From assembly GCA_045636865.1 (NCBI GenBank), contig JAZTYJ010000023.1:1-64000 (forward strand): a DNA stretch of 64,000 bases. Reading direction: 5' to 3'. This document shows, piece after piece, positions 17,543-25,806 of this stretch. How positions within the stretch are numbered: the first letter of the stretch is position 1; each line of letters begins with the position of its first letter. The notes beneath the pieces are model-generated. The model was not told the origin of the DNA and ran no database searches. It was given only the letters and a program-made list of their open reading frames with translations. Origin of the DNA: SIG480 sp045636865. Lineage in GTDB: Bacteria; Bacillota; Clostridia; Oscillospirales; JAAYXM01. The position numbers and the translations under genes are program-made.

Positions 17543-18472
17543 ATGCCACTTGTTACTTCAACAGAAATGTTCAAAAAAGCATATGAAGGCGGCTATGCTA
17601 TCGGCGCTTTCAATGTAAACAACATGGAAATCGTTCAGGGAATTACTGAAGCTGCAAAAGAGGTTAACTCACCGCTTATTCTTCAGGTTTCTGCAGGCGC
17701 AAGAAAGTATGCAAAGCACGTATACCTCATGAAGCTCATCGAAGCTGCAATCGAGGATACAGATCTTCCGATCTGTGTTCACCTTGACCACGGTGACAGC
17801 TTTGACATCTGCAAATCCTGCATCGACCGCGGATTCACATCAGTTATGATCGACGGTTCAAAGTATTCTTTCGAAGAAAACATTGAACTTACAAAGAAGG
17901 TTGTTGACTATGCACACGCTCGCGGTGTTGTAGTTGAAGGTGAGCTTGGTAAGCTCGCAGGCATCGAAGACGATGTCAACGTTTCAGACGAAGATGCTCA
18001 GTTTACAAATCCGGCTGAGGTTGAAGAGTTTGTTACACGCACAGGCGTTGACTCTCTCGCAATCGCTATCGGCACAAGCCACGGTGCATTCAAGTTCAAG
18101 GGTGAGCCGAGACTCCGCTTCGACATCCTCGAAGAAGTTTCAAAGCGTCTCCCGAACTTCCCGATCGTTCTCCACGGCGCGTCATCAGTTATCCCGGAAT
18201 ACGTTGAAATGATCAACGCAAACGGCGGTAATATGCCGGGTGCACAGGGTGTTCCCGAACATATGCTCCGCAAGGCTGCTGAGATGGCAGTTTGCAAAAT
18301 CAACATCGACTCTGACCTCCGTCTTGCAATGACAGGTACAGTTCGTAAGTATTTTGCAGAGCATCCGGACCACTTCGATCCGCGTCAGTATCTCTCACCT
18401 GCAAGAGCAAACATTAAGGAGCTTGTAAAGCACAAGATCGTTAACGTTCTCGGAAGCAACGACAAGATATAA
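17543..18472 (+). CDS. fba: Class II fructose-bisphosphate aldolase
   Basis: A 309-residue zinc aldolase. The active site ICVHLDHGDSFD has catalytic Asp82 and zinc ligand His83. Further blocks are SVMIDGSKYSFEENI, VEGELGKLAG, AIGTSHGAFKFKG and IVLHGASSV, in the order of the GatY/FbaA family. It interconverts fructose 1,6-bisphosphate with two triose phosphates. GGAGATG precedes the ATG, and the codons look like those of a highly expressed gene. It is flanked by its own promoter and terminator. Tagatose-bisphosphate aldolase is a less likely alternative. Confidence 0.95.
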   Translation: MPLVTSTEMFKKAYEGGYAIGAFNVNNMEIVQGITEAAKEVNSPLILQVSAGARKYAKHVYLMKLIEAAIEDTDLPICVHLDHGDSFDICKSCIDRGFTSVMIDGSKYSFEENIELTKKVVDYAHARGVVVEGELGKLAGIEDDVNVSDEDAQFTNPAEVEEFVTRTGVDSLAIAIGTSHGAFKFKGEPRLRFDILEEVSKRLPNFPIVLHGASSVIPEYVEMINANGGNMPGAQGVPEHMLRKAAEMAVCKINIDSDLRLAMTGTVRKYFAEHPDHFDPRQYLSPARANIKELVKHKIVNVLGSNDKI

Positions 18473-18486
18473 CTTTAAAACAATGA

Positions 18487-18535
18487 TAAGGGTGACAGAC
18501 TGTCGCAAGGCGGTTTGTTACCTTTATTTTACTTT
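18487..18535 (+). terminator. Terminator after fba
   Basis: GGTGACAGAC (18491-18500) pairs with GGTTTGTTACC (18512-18522) through Watson-Crick and GU pairs, extended by AAG/CTT and followed by TTATTTTA. Confidence 0.7.
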
Positions 18536-18555
18536 ATCTGGGGTAGTGGGTTTTC

Positions 18556-20796
18556 TTGAAAAACAGATATTTATTTTGGTTTTGTATTGCCTTCGTTCTC
18601 GCGGTGGTATTGTGTGCAGTATGTGAAAGTACGCTTGAGTTTATTCTGACAATCGGACTTGCAGTTTCCTTATCTGTATTTCTGCTTTGTTGGAAAGATG
18701 CTAAAGTTGCGGCATCTCTGCTTATAATCGGCGTGTCGTTTTCTCTCATATGGCAGAGTTTATACTTTTCTAATGACAAACTTCCAAAAGATTTGTTTGA
18801 GAGTGAAAACAAAATACTGATGACGGTAGTCAGCTTTCCTGAAGAGACGTCGAGTGACGGCGTTTCCTTTTGCGGAAAAGCGCGTTATGGGGATAAGGAA
18901 ATAAAACTTCTTGTATACGCGAGCGATTTAAATAAAACTCTTTTGCCCGGAGATGTAATTTCGGTCAGGGCAAAGGTGTATGAATTTGAAAATACTGAAT
19001 TCTTTGCAGAGAAAACGTACTATAAGTCGCGATACATTGATTGTCGTGCATTTGCAACAGAATCTGAATATATAGAGCGGGAAGAGCACGCAAAGTTTCG
19101 ATACTTTCCGCAGTATTTGGCAAATCACCTAAAAAATAAACTGGAGATTTTATTTTCCAAAGAGCACGCGGCGTTTATAAAATCGCTCATCTTCGGAGAC
19201 AAAAGCTCGCTTGATGATGGATTTAAGAATGACATCAGAAAAAGCGGAATGTCGCACGCAACCGCGGTTTCAGGGCTTCATATATCAATTATCGTCGCGT
19301 TTATAATTTTCTTTACTAAGAACAAGTATTTAAAGCTCCTTGCGATTCCTGCAATGTTTATCTTTGTGTTTATGGTCGGAGCATCGCAATCTGCAATTCG
19401 TGCAGCAATAATGCAGAGCCTTGCCATAATATCGCACGTTGAAAAGCGCGAATATGACTCGCTGACATCAGTTTCTTTTGCGGCGTTTGTGCTCGTGCTG
19501 ATAAATCCGTATTGCGTAACCGATGCAAGTTTTATCTTGTCGTTTGCGGCAACATTCGGAATAATTCTGCTCTATCCGAAGCTTATAAGTCCGTTCGGAG
19601 ATATTCATGGATGGATCAGGAAACCTATAAATGTTTTGGTATCGGCGTTTGCAATTACTGTTTCTGCGATTTTATTCACTATGCCGATAACTTCGTATAC
19701 ATTCAGCTCGGTTTCGCTCATTGCTCCGGTTTCAAACGTTTTGTTGAGCATCCCTATAAATGTAGTATTCACGGGAGGTATAATGGTGCTCTTCCTTGGG
19801 GAGATATTTCTTCCGCTCGGGAAGGTGGCGGCACTTGTTTTAGGTTTTATGGTTGAATTAGTCACAAAAAGCATAAAAGTATTTGCGAAAGTACCGTACT
19901 CTGAAATTTTTACCGGTGACAGATTAATGATTCTTGCAGTTTTGTACTTGTGTATTGTTGCGGTTTATACAATATTGGCAGGCAAAAAGAAAATCAGACC
20001 ACTTGTCGCAACGGCAATTTGCGTGCTTTCAATTCTGCTTGTCATAACGGTAAGACCAAATATCGCGCCCGGAATCGAATACAGCGGCATACGCTTTGAT
20101 GTTCTTGATGTCGGTCAGGGACAATGTGTGGTTGCAACTGCAGATGATATATGTGTAGTTGTAGATTGCGGCGGAGATAAGGATTCCGGAAGTATTGCAA
20201 TAAATCATCTTTTGAATCGCGGCATTGATGAGATAGATGCTCTCATTCTCACTCACGCACATTCCGACCACGTAAACGGTGCGGAATATCTCACGGAAAC
20301 AATAAATACATCTTCCGTGTATATGCCGTTAAAAGACAAGTCAAATGCAGATTTCATCGATATTTCAGAGAATGTAGACGATAACGGAGAAGTGTTCTTT
20401 CTCAAAGACGATAAAACTCTTTCGTTTGGTAAAATGGAGGTCTCTGTCCTCACGCTTCCCGAGGGGCGCGACGAGAATGAAAACGGTCTTGTTGTTATAA
20501 TCTCTGATGGCGACTATGACACACTCATAACGGGAGATATCCCGTCAGCGCAGGAAAAGCTTATTCTGTCAAAAGTTCCGGACTGCGAAAGCTACATAGC
20601 AGGTCATCACGGTTCAAAAACATCAAGCTCAATTGCGCTTCTCAATAAAGCACTTCCGGAACTCTGCGTTATTTCAGTTGGAAAAGGGAATTCCTACGGA
20701 CATCCGAATGGTGAAACACTTGAACGTTTTGAGAAAATAGGGGCGGAGGTTTCTCGAACGGATTTAGAGGGTGCAATAACCTTCTTTTCAAGGTAG
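18556..20796 (+). CDS. comEC: DNA uptake channel protein ComEC/Rec2
   Basis: A 746-residue membrane protein starting at TTG 18556. An N-terminal soluble DUF4131-like region follows two helices; the Competence domain contains FIKSLIFGDKS and MSHATAVSGLHISI; and the C terminus is a metallo-beta-lactamase domain with LILTHAHSDHVNG (about residue 565) and YIAGHHGSKTSSS. In competent bacteria ComEC carries single-stranded DNA through the membrane and the C-terminal domain may degrade the other strand. comEA is not adjacent. The gene is followed 10 bases later by holA, a common pairing in Firmicutes. Confidence 0.95.
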   Translation: MKNRYLFWFCIAFVLAVVLCAVCESTLEFILTIGLAVSLSVFLLCWKDAKVAASLLIIGVSFSLIWQSLYFSNDKLPKDLFESENKILMTVVSFPEETSSDGVSFCGKARYGDKEIKLLVYASDLNKTLLPGDVISVRAKVYEFENTEFFAEKTYYKSRYIDCRAFATESEYIEREEHAKFRYFPQYLANHLKNKLEILFSKEHAAFIKSLIFGDKSSLDDGFKNDIRKSGMSHATAVSGLHISIIVAFIIFFTKNKYLKLLAIPAMFIFVFMVGASQSAIRAAIMQSLAIISHVEKREYDSLTSVSFAAFVLVLINPYCVTDASFILSFAATFGIILLYPKLISPFGDIHGWIRKPINVLVSAFAITVSAILFTMPITSYTFSSVSLIAPVSNVLLSIPINVVFTGGIMVLFLGEIFLPLGKVAALVLGFMVELVTKSIKVFAKVPYSEIFTGDRLMILAVLYLCIVAVYTILAGKKKIRPLVATAICVLSILLVITVRPNIAPGIEYSGIRFDVLDVGQGQCVVATADDICVVVDCGGDKDSGSIAINHLLNRGIDEIDALILTHAHSDHVNGAEYLTETINTSSVYMPLKDKSNADFIDISENVDDNGEVFFLKDDKTLSFGKMEVSVLTLPEGRDENENGLVVIISDGDYDTLITGDIPSAQEKLILSKVPDCESYIAGHHGSKTSSSIALLNKALPELCVISVGKGNSYGHPNGETLERFEKIGAEVSRTDLEGAITFFSR

Positions 20797-20806
20797 GTGA
20801 AGAAAA

Positions 20807-21817
20807 TTGACGGTAAAAGAACTTAAAAACAACATAAAAGAAGGCGTAAAGGGGAATTTGTTTCTGTTTTACGGCGAAGAAGGATATCTTCGCGAGTATT
20901 ACCTTGCGGAGCTTCAAAAGACGGTCGTCGGGGATATGATGCCGGAGTTTAACGTAACCGTCATAAAGAAAATACCGGAATTTCACGAGCTTTCAGACGT
21001 CTGCGAGAGCTATCCCGCGATGAACGATCGAAGAGTTGTAATAGTCCGTGATTTTGATGTTGTGTCGGCAAATGCGGATTTTTCGGAAAAAGCTGAAAAG
21101 CTCTTTGTAGATATGCCGGAGCACACCGTTCTGATATTCGTTTATTCTGATCCCGAAGCAAAGCCCGACAAGAGAAAAAAACTTTATAAAACGATAGAAA
21201 AATACGGGAATATAGTAAACTTTGAATGTGCAACAAAAACTGACCTTATGTCGTGGGTGGCAAGGCGTTTTGCGGCGCACGAAAAGAGCATCACAGCACC
21301 GGTTGCTGACTTTTTGCTCTTCTATTGCGGGGAGAGAATGGAGCTCCTTATCCCCGAAATTGAAAAGATAGCGGCATATTCGAGAAAAAAGGAAATAACT
21401 CAAAGTGATATTGAGGCGGTTGCAACGCGGAACATAAATGCAGTTGTCTTTGATGCATCAAATGCGATTGCTGAGAAGAAGTATTCAGACGCGCTTTCTG
21501 TAATATACGACCTTGAAGCACAGAAGGAGGCTCCTATTCCGACACTTGCGCTAATCTCAAATCAGTTTCGCCGTATGTATGCAACGAAGCTCATTTTAGA
21601 GCGCGGCGGAGGAAAAAGTGAAGTTATGGAGCAGTTTGGCATGAAAAGCGACTATCCTGCAAAGCTTTTGATAAATTCAGCAAAAGCCATGGATAAGGGT
21701 GCGCTTATGCGTGCAATTGAGCTTTCAAAAAAGGTTGATTCCGAGCTTAAGTTTGGCGGAGGATGGGAGAAAATATCTGAGCTCATCGCCTTGATTTCGG
21801 TGGAGGATAAAAAATGA
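20807..21817 (+). CDS. holA: DNA polymerase III delta subunit
   Basis: A 336-residue clamp-loader subunit starting at TTG 20807 after AGGTGA. The N terminus LFLFYGEEGYLREYYL matches the HolA 'YG-E-x-L' block; the middle has ERRVVIV-like NDRRVVIVRDFD and LIFVYSDPEAKPDKRKKL, and the C-terminal domain contains PTLALISNQFRRM. HolA opens the beta clamp. It overlaps the following gene by four bases (ATGA), indicating coupled translation. Confidence 0.92.
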   Translation: MTVKELKNNIKEGVKGNLFLFYGEEGYLREYYLAELQKTVVGDMMPEFNVTVIKKIPEFHELSDVCESYPAMNDRRVVIVRDFDVVSANADFSEKAEKLFVDMPEHTVLIFVYSDPEAKPDKRKKLYKTIEKYGNIVNFECATKTDLMSWVARRFAAHEKSITAPVADFLLFYCGERMELLIPEIEKIAAYSRKKEITQSDIEAVATRNINAVVFDASNAIAEKKYSDALSVIYDLEAQKEAPIPTLALISNQFRRMYATKLILERGGGKSEVMEQFGMKSDYPAKLLINSAKAMDKGALMRAIELSKKVDSELKFGGGWEKISELIALISVEDKK

Positions 21818-22395
21818 AGCACATTTCCGAAACTATAATCGTAGAAGGCAGATATGACGTAAATACCATAAAACAATGCGTTGATGCGCATATAATCGAA
21901 ACGTCGGGATTCGGTATTTTTAATGACCACGAGAAAAGAAAGCTTATAGAAACCATAGCGCAGAAAAACGGAATTATCGTTCTCACAGATAGCGACGGCG
22001 CAGGCCTTGTTATCAGAAACTTTTTGAAAGGTTCGGTTCGCGGTGTTGTAAAGCACGCGTATATTCCTGAGATTGCGGGCAAGGAGAAGAGGAAAAACGA
22101 AGCCTCAAAGGCAGGCCTTTTGGGCGTTGAAGGGATGCGGCCCGAGATAATCATAGAGGCACTCAAAAGAGCAGGCGCAACGTTTGACGACTCGCCTCAA
22201 AAAAGCTTTGGCGGCATAACAAAACAGGATATGTATGCACTCGGTCTATCCGGCGGTGCGGAGAGTGCAATAAGACGTGAACGGCTTGCAAAAAAGCTTG
22301 GTCTCCCGACAAAGCTTTCGGCAAATGCACTTCTTGATGCAATAAACCTGATTTTTACCCGTGAAGAATTCGAAGCAGCAACAGAAGAAATATAG
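21814..22395 (+). CDS. rnmV: Toprim/DUF4093 protein, ribonuclease M5-like
   Basis: A 193-residue protein with an N-terminal Toprim domain: ETIIVEGRYDVNTIK supplies the Glu motif and IIVLTDSDGAG the DxD motif. A DUF4093 C-terminal domain follows (QDMYALGLSGG, then RRERLAKKLGLP). This is the architecture of RNase M5, which matures 5S rRNA. The HAYIPE and GVEGMRPE segments also match the family. It is coupled to holA by a four-base overlap and ends the comEC operon before a terminator. No 5S gene is in the window. Confidence 0.88.
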   Translation: MKHISETIIVEGRYDVNTIKQCVDAHIIETSGFGIFNDHEKRKLIETIAQKNGIIVLTDSDGAGLVIRNFLKGSVRGVVKHAYIPEIAGKEKRKNEASKAGLLGVEGMRPEIIIEALKRAGATFDDSPQKSFGGITKQDMYALGLSGGAESAIRRERLAKKLGLPTKLSANALLDAINLIFTREEFEAATEEI

Positions 22396-22401
22396 CTTGT
22401 A

Positions 22402-22452
22402 TAAAAAACAACACCTCTTGTGTAATTGGTTATTACGCAAGGGGTGTTTTCA
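22402..22452 (+). terminator. Terminator after rnmV
   Basis: The stem pairs AACACCTCTTGTGTAA (around 22409-22425) with TTACGCAAGGGGTGTT (22433-22448), with a few wobble or mismatched pairs, and ends in TTTT. Confidence 0.8.
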
Positions 22453-22477
22453 TATAATATCATGAGGTGATGCCCAT

Positions 22478-23353
22478 ATGAAAAAGAAAGAAGAGAAGGG
22501 GATGCGGAATTTCTTTACATATTTCAGGCTTTTTTTGTGTGTGCTTGTTATAGGGAGTGCTTTTGTGCTTAAGTATACAAATGCACCGACACTTCAGAAG
22601 GTTTCGGAGGCGATAAGTCGCGAATTTGAAGTTGATAAGGCGATAGAAGTTATAAGTTCAACGGTTGATACCGAAAGAATTGTTGAGGTGTTCAAAGAAA
22701 AAGAAACGGAGACGGAAGAGATAAAGATGGAGTCGGAAGAAAAATCCGAGCAGGAGGATTTTGAGGAGTTCTACCTTGGAGAGACAAAGGAAATGATAAT
22801 TGAAGAAAAGGAAAAGGCGAAAGAGGTCGCAAAAGAGCTTAGTATCGAAACTATGAGCTTTGATATGAGCGCAGAAGAACTTTCAGATGACACGGCGGCG
22901 GAACCGTTCAGGATTCCGCCGCCTTCATATTGCAGTTATAAAAACGAAGAGATAAAGTTTAAATATGCCTCGCCGCTGAAAGGGGTTATTACATCGCGGT
23001 TCGGATATCGTGACCATCCGATAATTGAGGATGCAAGCTTTCACACGGGGCTTGACATAGCGGCAAAAAGCGGAACGGCAATAAAGGCGTTTGCAGACGG
23101 AAAGGTTATAGAAGCGGGGAAGAATGCGACATATGGAAATTACCTTCTCATTGAGCATAAGGACGGCATAAGAAGCTTTTACGGGCACAATTCACGGCTT
23201 AACGTCAAAAAAGGGCAGAGTGTGTCACTCGGACAAAAAGTTGCAGAAGTAGGAACAACAGGAATGTCGACGGGACCGCATCTTCACTTTGAAATACGAA
23301 AGGGAAATGTACGGCTTGATCCGTCATATTATATTTCTTCGGAGCGTGTCTGA
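22478..23353 (+). CDS. Membrane-anchored M23 (LytM) peptidase, SpoIVFA-like by position
   Basis: A 291-residue protein from ATG 22478 with GAGGTGATG upstream. One membrane helix (about residues 11-31) is followed by a long acidic Glu/Lys-rich region (60-120) and a C-terminal LytM domain (about 165-291). The zinc and catalytic residues are all present: H189 and D193 in FHTGLD, H237 in YGH, and H268/H270 in GPHLHFE. It lies two bases before an M50 protease gene, the arrangement of spoIVFA-spoIVFB, in which SpoIVFA holds and inhibits the sigma-K-processing enzyme. It could alternatively be a SpoIIQ-type endopeptidase. Confidence 0.75.
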   Translation: MKKKEEKGMRNFFTYFRLFLCVLVIGSAFVLKYTNAPTLQKVSEAISREFEVDKAIEVISSTVDTERIVEVFKEKETETEEIKMESEEKSEQEDFEEFYLGETKEMIIEEKEKAKEVAKELSIETMSFDMSAEELSDDTAAEPFRIPPPSYCSYKNEEIKFKYASPLKGVITSRFGYRDHPIIEDASFHTGLDIAAKSGTAIKAFADGKVIEAGKNATYGNYLLIEHKDGIRSFYGHNSRLNVKKGQSVSLGQKVAEVGTTGMSTGPHLHFEIRKGNVRLDPSYYISSERV

Positions 23354-23355
23354 TT

Positions 23356-23952
23356 ATGAGGAAAATGCCGAAAATACGCATAAGCATTCCGTTTTGCATA
23401 CTTATCGCAATTCTGTACGCGCTCGATTTCGGAAATGTTTTTCTGCCTACGTTTATAGCAATAACAATCCACGAAGCATCACATATAGCGGCGATACGTC
23501 TTACGGGTGCAAGTTTTGACCGGATAGACATAAGAGTATTTGGTGTTTCGGTAAACGTGCCTGAGCTTATATATATGCCATATTCAAAGGAAATAATAAT
23601 AGCTGCCGCAGGACCGCTTGCCGGATTCTTAACCGCGGCAACAGCACTTTTGGCAGCTAATGTATTTGGTTTTATGACACCGCGATATTTTATAGGCATA
23701 AATGTTCTTATATCGCTTATAAATCTTATTCCCGTATATCCGCTTGACGGTGGTCGAATCGCGCTTTCGCTTTCGCTAAAGTTATTTTCGATGCGCGCGG
23801 CATATGTAATATCCTCTGTTTTGTCAATACTTTCAACGGGAGTTTTGTTCGGGATCTGTGCCGCTTGTGCAGCAAGGGGGAATTTGAATCCGTCGCTTGT
23901 GATATTTTCTCTGTATGTTGCCGCTTGCCAGATTAAGCTTCGTCACCTTTAA
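23356..23952 (+). CDS. spoIVFB: M50 site-2 protease, SpoIVFB-like
   Basis: A 198-residue membrane metalloprotease with HEASH at residues 39-43 and NLIPVYPLDGGR near 123-134, the two zinc-ligand motifs of site-2 proteases. It has no PDZ domain, unlike the RseP homologue at 10.5 kb. Bacillus SpoIVFB releases sigma-K from pro-sigma-K in the mother cell; the C-terminal CBS domain of the Bacillus protein is missing here, so this is a short form. It follows the M23 gene by two bases. Its 3' end overlaps the convergent trmD by 20 bases. Confidence 0.8.
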   Translation: MRKMPKIRISIPFCILIAILYALDFGNVFLPTFIAITIHEASHIAAIRLTGASFDRIDIRVFGVSVNVPELIYMPYSKEIIIAAAGPLAGFLTAATALLAANVFGFMTPRYFIGINVLISLINLIPVYPLDGGRIALSLSLKLFSMRAAYVISSVLSILSTGVLFGICAACAARGNLNPSLVIFSLYVAACQIKLRHL

Positions 23953-24670
23953 GTTTTTTGACAAAAAGCTTTTCTTTTTCGGTGAGTGGTGCAGTTTCGA
24001 GCATATCCGGACGTTTTTTCAAAGTGCGGATTATAGACTGCTCGCGTCGCCATTTTTTGATGTTTGCGTGATGCCCTGAAAGGAGAATTTCGGGAACTTC
24101 CTTATCGTGCCATACCGCAGGGCGCGTATACTGCGGATACTCCAGAAGTCCGTCAAAATGGCTTTCTTCGGAAAAACATTCCTCGTCGGACAAAACACCG
24201 GGAAGCATTCGTGCAACAGCATCGGTAACCGCCATTGCAGGTATCTCACCGCCTGTGAGAACAAAGTCGCCGATTGAGAGCTCTTCGTCAACACATTCTT
24301 CGATGAAACGCTCGTCGATACCCTCATAATGTCCGCAAACGAGGATGAGGTGTGAGTGATCAGCCACAAGTGATTTTGCCTTCTCCTGATTAAATACAGA
24401 GCCTTGCGGAGACATATATATCGTGTGTGCATCCGGACTCTTGCTCTTGATTTCTGCCCAGCAGTTATAGAGCGCGTCAGCATACATAACCATACCCATA
24501 CCGCCACCGTAGGGGTAGTCGTCAACCTGCTTCTGCTTGTTTTTTGTATAGTCGCGGATCTGGTAATATCCGATGGAGAGCTTGCCGTCGCGGCGCGCGC
24601 GTCCGATAATGCTTTCGCTCATCATAGCATCACAGGCTTCTGGGAAGAGTGTCATTATATCAATATGCAT
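23933..24670 (-). CDS. trmD: tRNA (guanine-N1)-methyltransferase
   Basis: A 245-residue SPOUT methyltransferase. The N terminus MHIDIMTLFPEACDAMM and the blocks QVDDYPYGGGMGMVMYADAL, LVCGHYEGIDERF, LSIGDFVLTGGE and EYPQYTRPAVW are diagnostic for TrmD. It makes m1G37 in tRNAs with a G at position 36, preventing frameshifts. The start overlaps the rimM end by 11 bases. It is the last gene of the ylxM-ffh operon. Confidence 0.97.
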   Translation of the reverse strand: MHIDIMTLFPEACDAMMSESIIGRARRDGKLSIGYYQIRDYTKNKQKQVDDYPYGGGMGMVMYADALYNCWAEIKSKSPDAHTIYMSPQGSVFNQEKAKSLVADHSHLILVCGHYEGIDERFIEECVDEELSIGDFVLTGGEIPAMAVTDAVARMLPGVLSDEECFSEESHFDGLLEYPQYTRPAVWHDKEVPEILLSGHHANIKKWRREQSIIRTLKKRPDMLETAPLTEKEKLFVKKLKGDEA

Positions 24671-25172
24671 CTTTGCTACCGCCTTTTTCGGTTTTCATAC
24701 CGGGGATTGTCTTAACGCGCATAATTCCGGCATCAAGGTCTATCTCCTTGATGAACTCCTCAACTGCAGGAATCATATATTCGTCATTTCCGAAAACAAC
24801 ATAAACGTCGTTTGACGGAAGGGAAATAACCTCACGGAGCTTGCCGAGCTCTGTGCCGTCATCATCAATAACGGAAAGCCCTTCAAGGTCCTGGATGAAG
24901 TATGTGTCCTCGTCGAGCTCGACTTCGTCGCGGTCGACGTACACTATCTTGTTTTTGTATTTTTCGGCATCATTTATGTTGTTGATGCCCTTGAGCTTTA
25001 TAAGCACACACGTTTTATGAACGCGTGCTCTTTCTATCTCAAACGGTTTTTCGTCTATATATATAACATCAAAATCACAAAGGAAATCCTCGGTATCGCT
25101 CCATGGCTGAACCTTAAGCTCACCGTAGACGCTGTGCGTATTGACGATTTTTCCAGCTTCAATGTATTGCAT
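24660..25172 (-). CDS. rimM: Ribosome maturation factor RimM
   Basis: A 170-residue 16S rRNA processing factor. The N-terminal RimM domain starts with EAGKIVNTHSVYGELKVQP, and the PRC-barrel contains YFIQDLEGLSVIDDDG, EVISLPSNDVYVV and YMIPAVEEFIKEID. It helps mature the 30S head by binding S19. GAGGTG precedes the ATG. It is coupled to trmD, as in most bacteria. Confidence 0.95.
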   Translation of the reverse strand: MQYIEAGKIVNTHSVYGELKVQPWSDTEDFLCDFDVIYIDEKPFEIERARVHKTCVLIKLKGINNINDAEKYKNKIVYVDRDEVELDEDTYFIQDLEGLSVIDDDGTELGKLREVISLPSNDVYVVFGNDEYMIPAVEEFIKEIDLDAGIMRVKTIPGMKTEKGGSKDAY

Positions 25173-25204
25173 AATTCACCTCATAATTGTTTGTGGTATA
25201 AATT

Positions 25205-25228
25205 CGGGGCTGTCTGATGACAGCCCCG
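25205..25228 (-). other. Perfect hairpin between khpA and rimM
   Basis: A perfect 10-bp inverted repeat (CGGGGCTGTC/GACAGCCCCG, four-base loop) lies 11 bases after the khpA stop on the minus strand. Neither strand has a U-tract, so it is not a standard terminator. It could be an RNA-processing or mRNA-stability element, or a weak attenuator between khpA and rimM-trmD. Confidence 0.55.
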
Positions 25229-25238
25229 ATACTTAAAA

Positions 25239-25469
25239 TCAGTCAACAATATCAACTGATACCTTGATGTTATCTTTAAGCGATGCAGCCTTAACAACGG
25301 CGCGGATTTCCTTCGCGATGCGGCCATGCTTTCCGATAACTTTTCCCATATCCTCCGGAGCAACACGGAGTTCGAGGACAAGGCCGTCCTCCTTCTGGAT
25401 CTCAGTAACGCTCACGGCTTCAGGGTTACCAACAAGGCTTTTTGCAATGTAAGTTAAAAGGTCTTTCAT
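25239..25469 (-). CDS. khpA: KH-domain RNA-binding protein KhpA
   Basis: A 76-residue single type-I KH domain with the GxxG loop in VIGKHGRIAKEIR. KhpA forms a complex with KhpB (Jag/EloR) and is implicated in RNA binding and control of cell elongation in Firmicutes. Its place between rpsP and rimM is conserved (ylqC in Bacillus). A GGGACA-type weak ribosome site precedes the ATG. Confidence 0.93.
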   Translation of the reverse strand: MKDLLTYIAKSLVGNPEAVSVTEIQKEDGLVLELRVAPEDMGKVIGKHGRIAKEIRAVVKAASLKDNIKVSVDIVD

Positions 25470-25505
25470 TTGTTGTCCCTTTTCTCCGGTATCACCGGTG
25501 AAGAA

Positions 25506-25748
25506 TTACTGAATAGCTCCTGTACGCTTCAAGAGAGCCTTTACGGTGTCTGTCGGCTGTGCACCCTTCTTGATCCACTCAAGAGCACGGTCTGTGTCGA
25601 TCTTGATTTCAGCGGGTTCTGTGAGGGGGTTGTATGTTCCGAGTTCTTCGATGAATCTGCCGTCGCGCGGGAAGCGTGAATCAGCAACAACTACACGATA
25701 GAACGGAGCCTTCTTTGCACCGATTCTGCGAAGTCTGATTTTTACCAT
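25506..25748 (-). CDS. rpsP: 30S ribosomal protein S16
   Basis: An 80-residue protein from the ATG at 25748, preceded by GGAGGTGA; the frame opens 15 bases further without a site. The start VKIRLRRIGAKKAPFYRVVVADSR is the S16 signature, followed by the FIEELGTYNPLTEP block. It binds 16S rRNA in the 30S body. It lies in the standard ffh-rpsP-khpA-rimM-trmD order. Confidence 0.97.
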   Translation of the reverse strand: MVKIRLRRIGAKKAPFYRVVVADSRFPRDGRFIEELGTYNPLTEPAEIKIDTDRALEWIKKGAQPTDTVKALLKRTGAIQ

Positions 25749-25806
25749 TATTTTCACCTCCATTACATTAACATAGCAAATATATTTAAAGTTGTTTGCT
25801 TACTGC

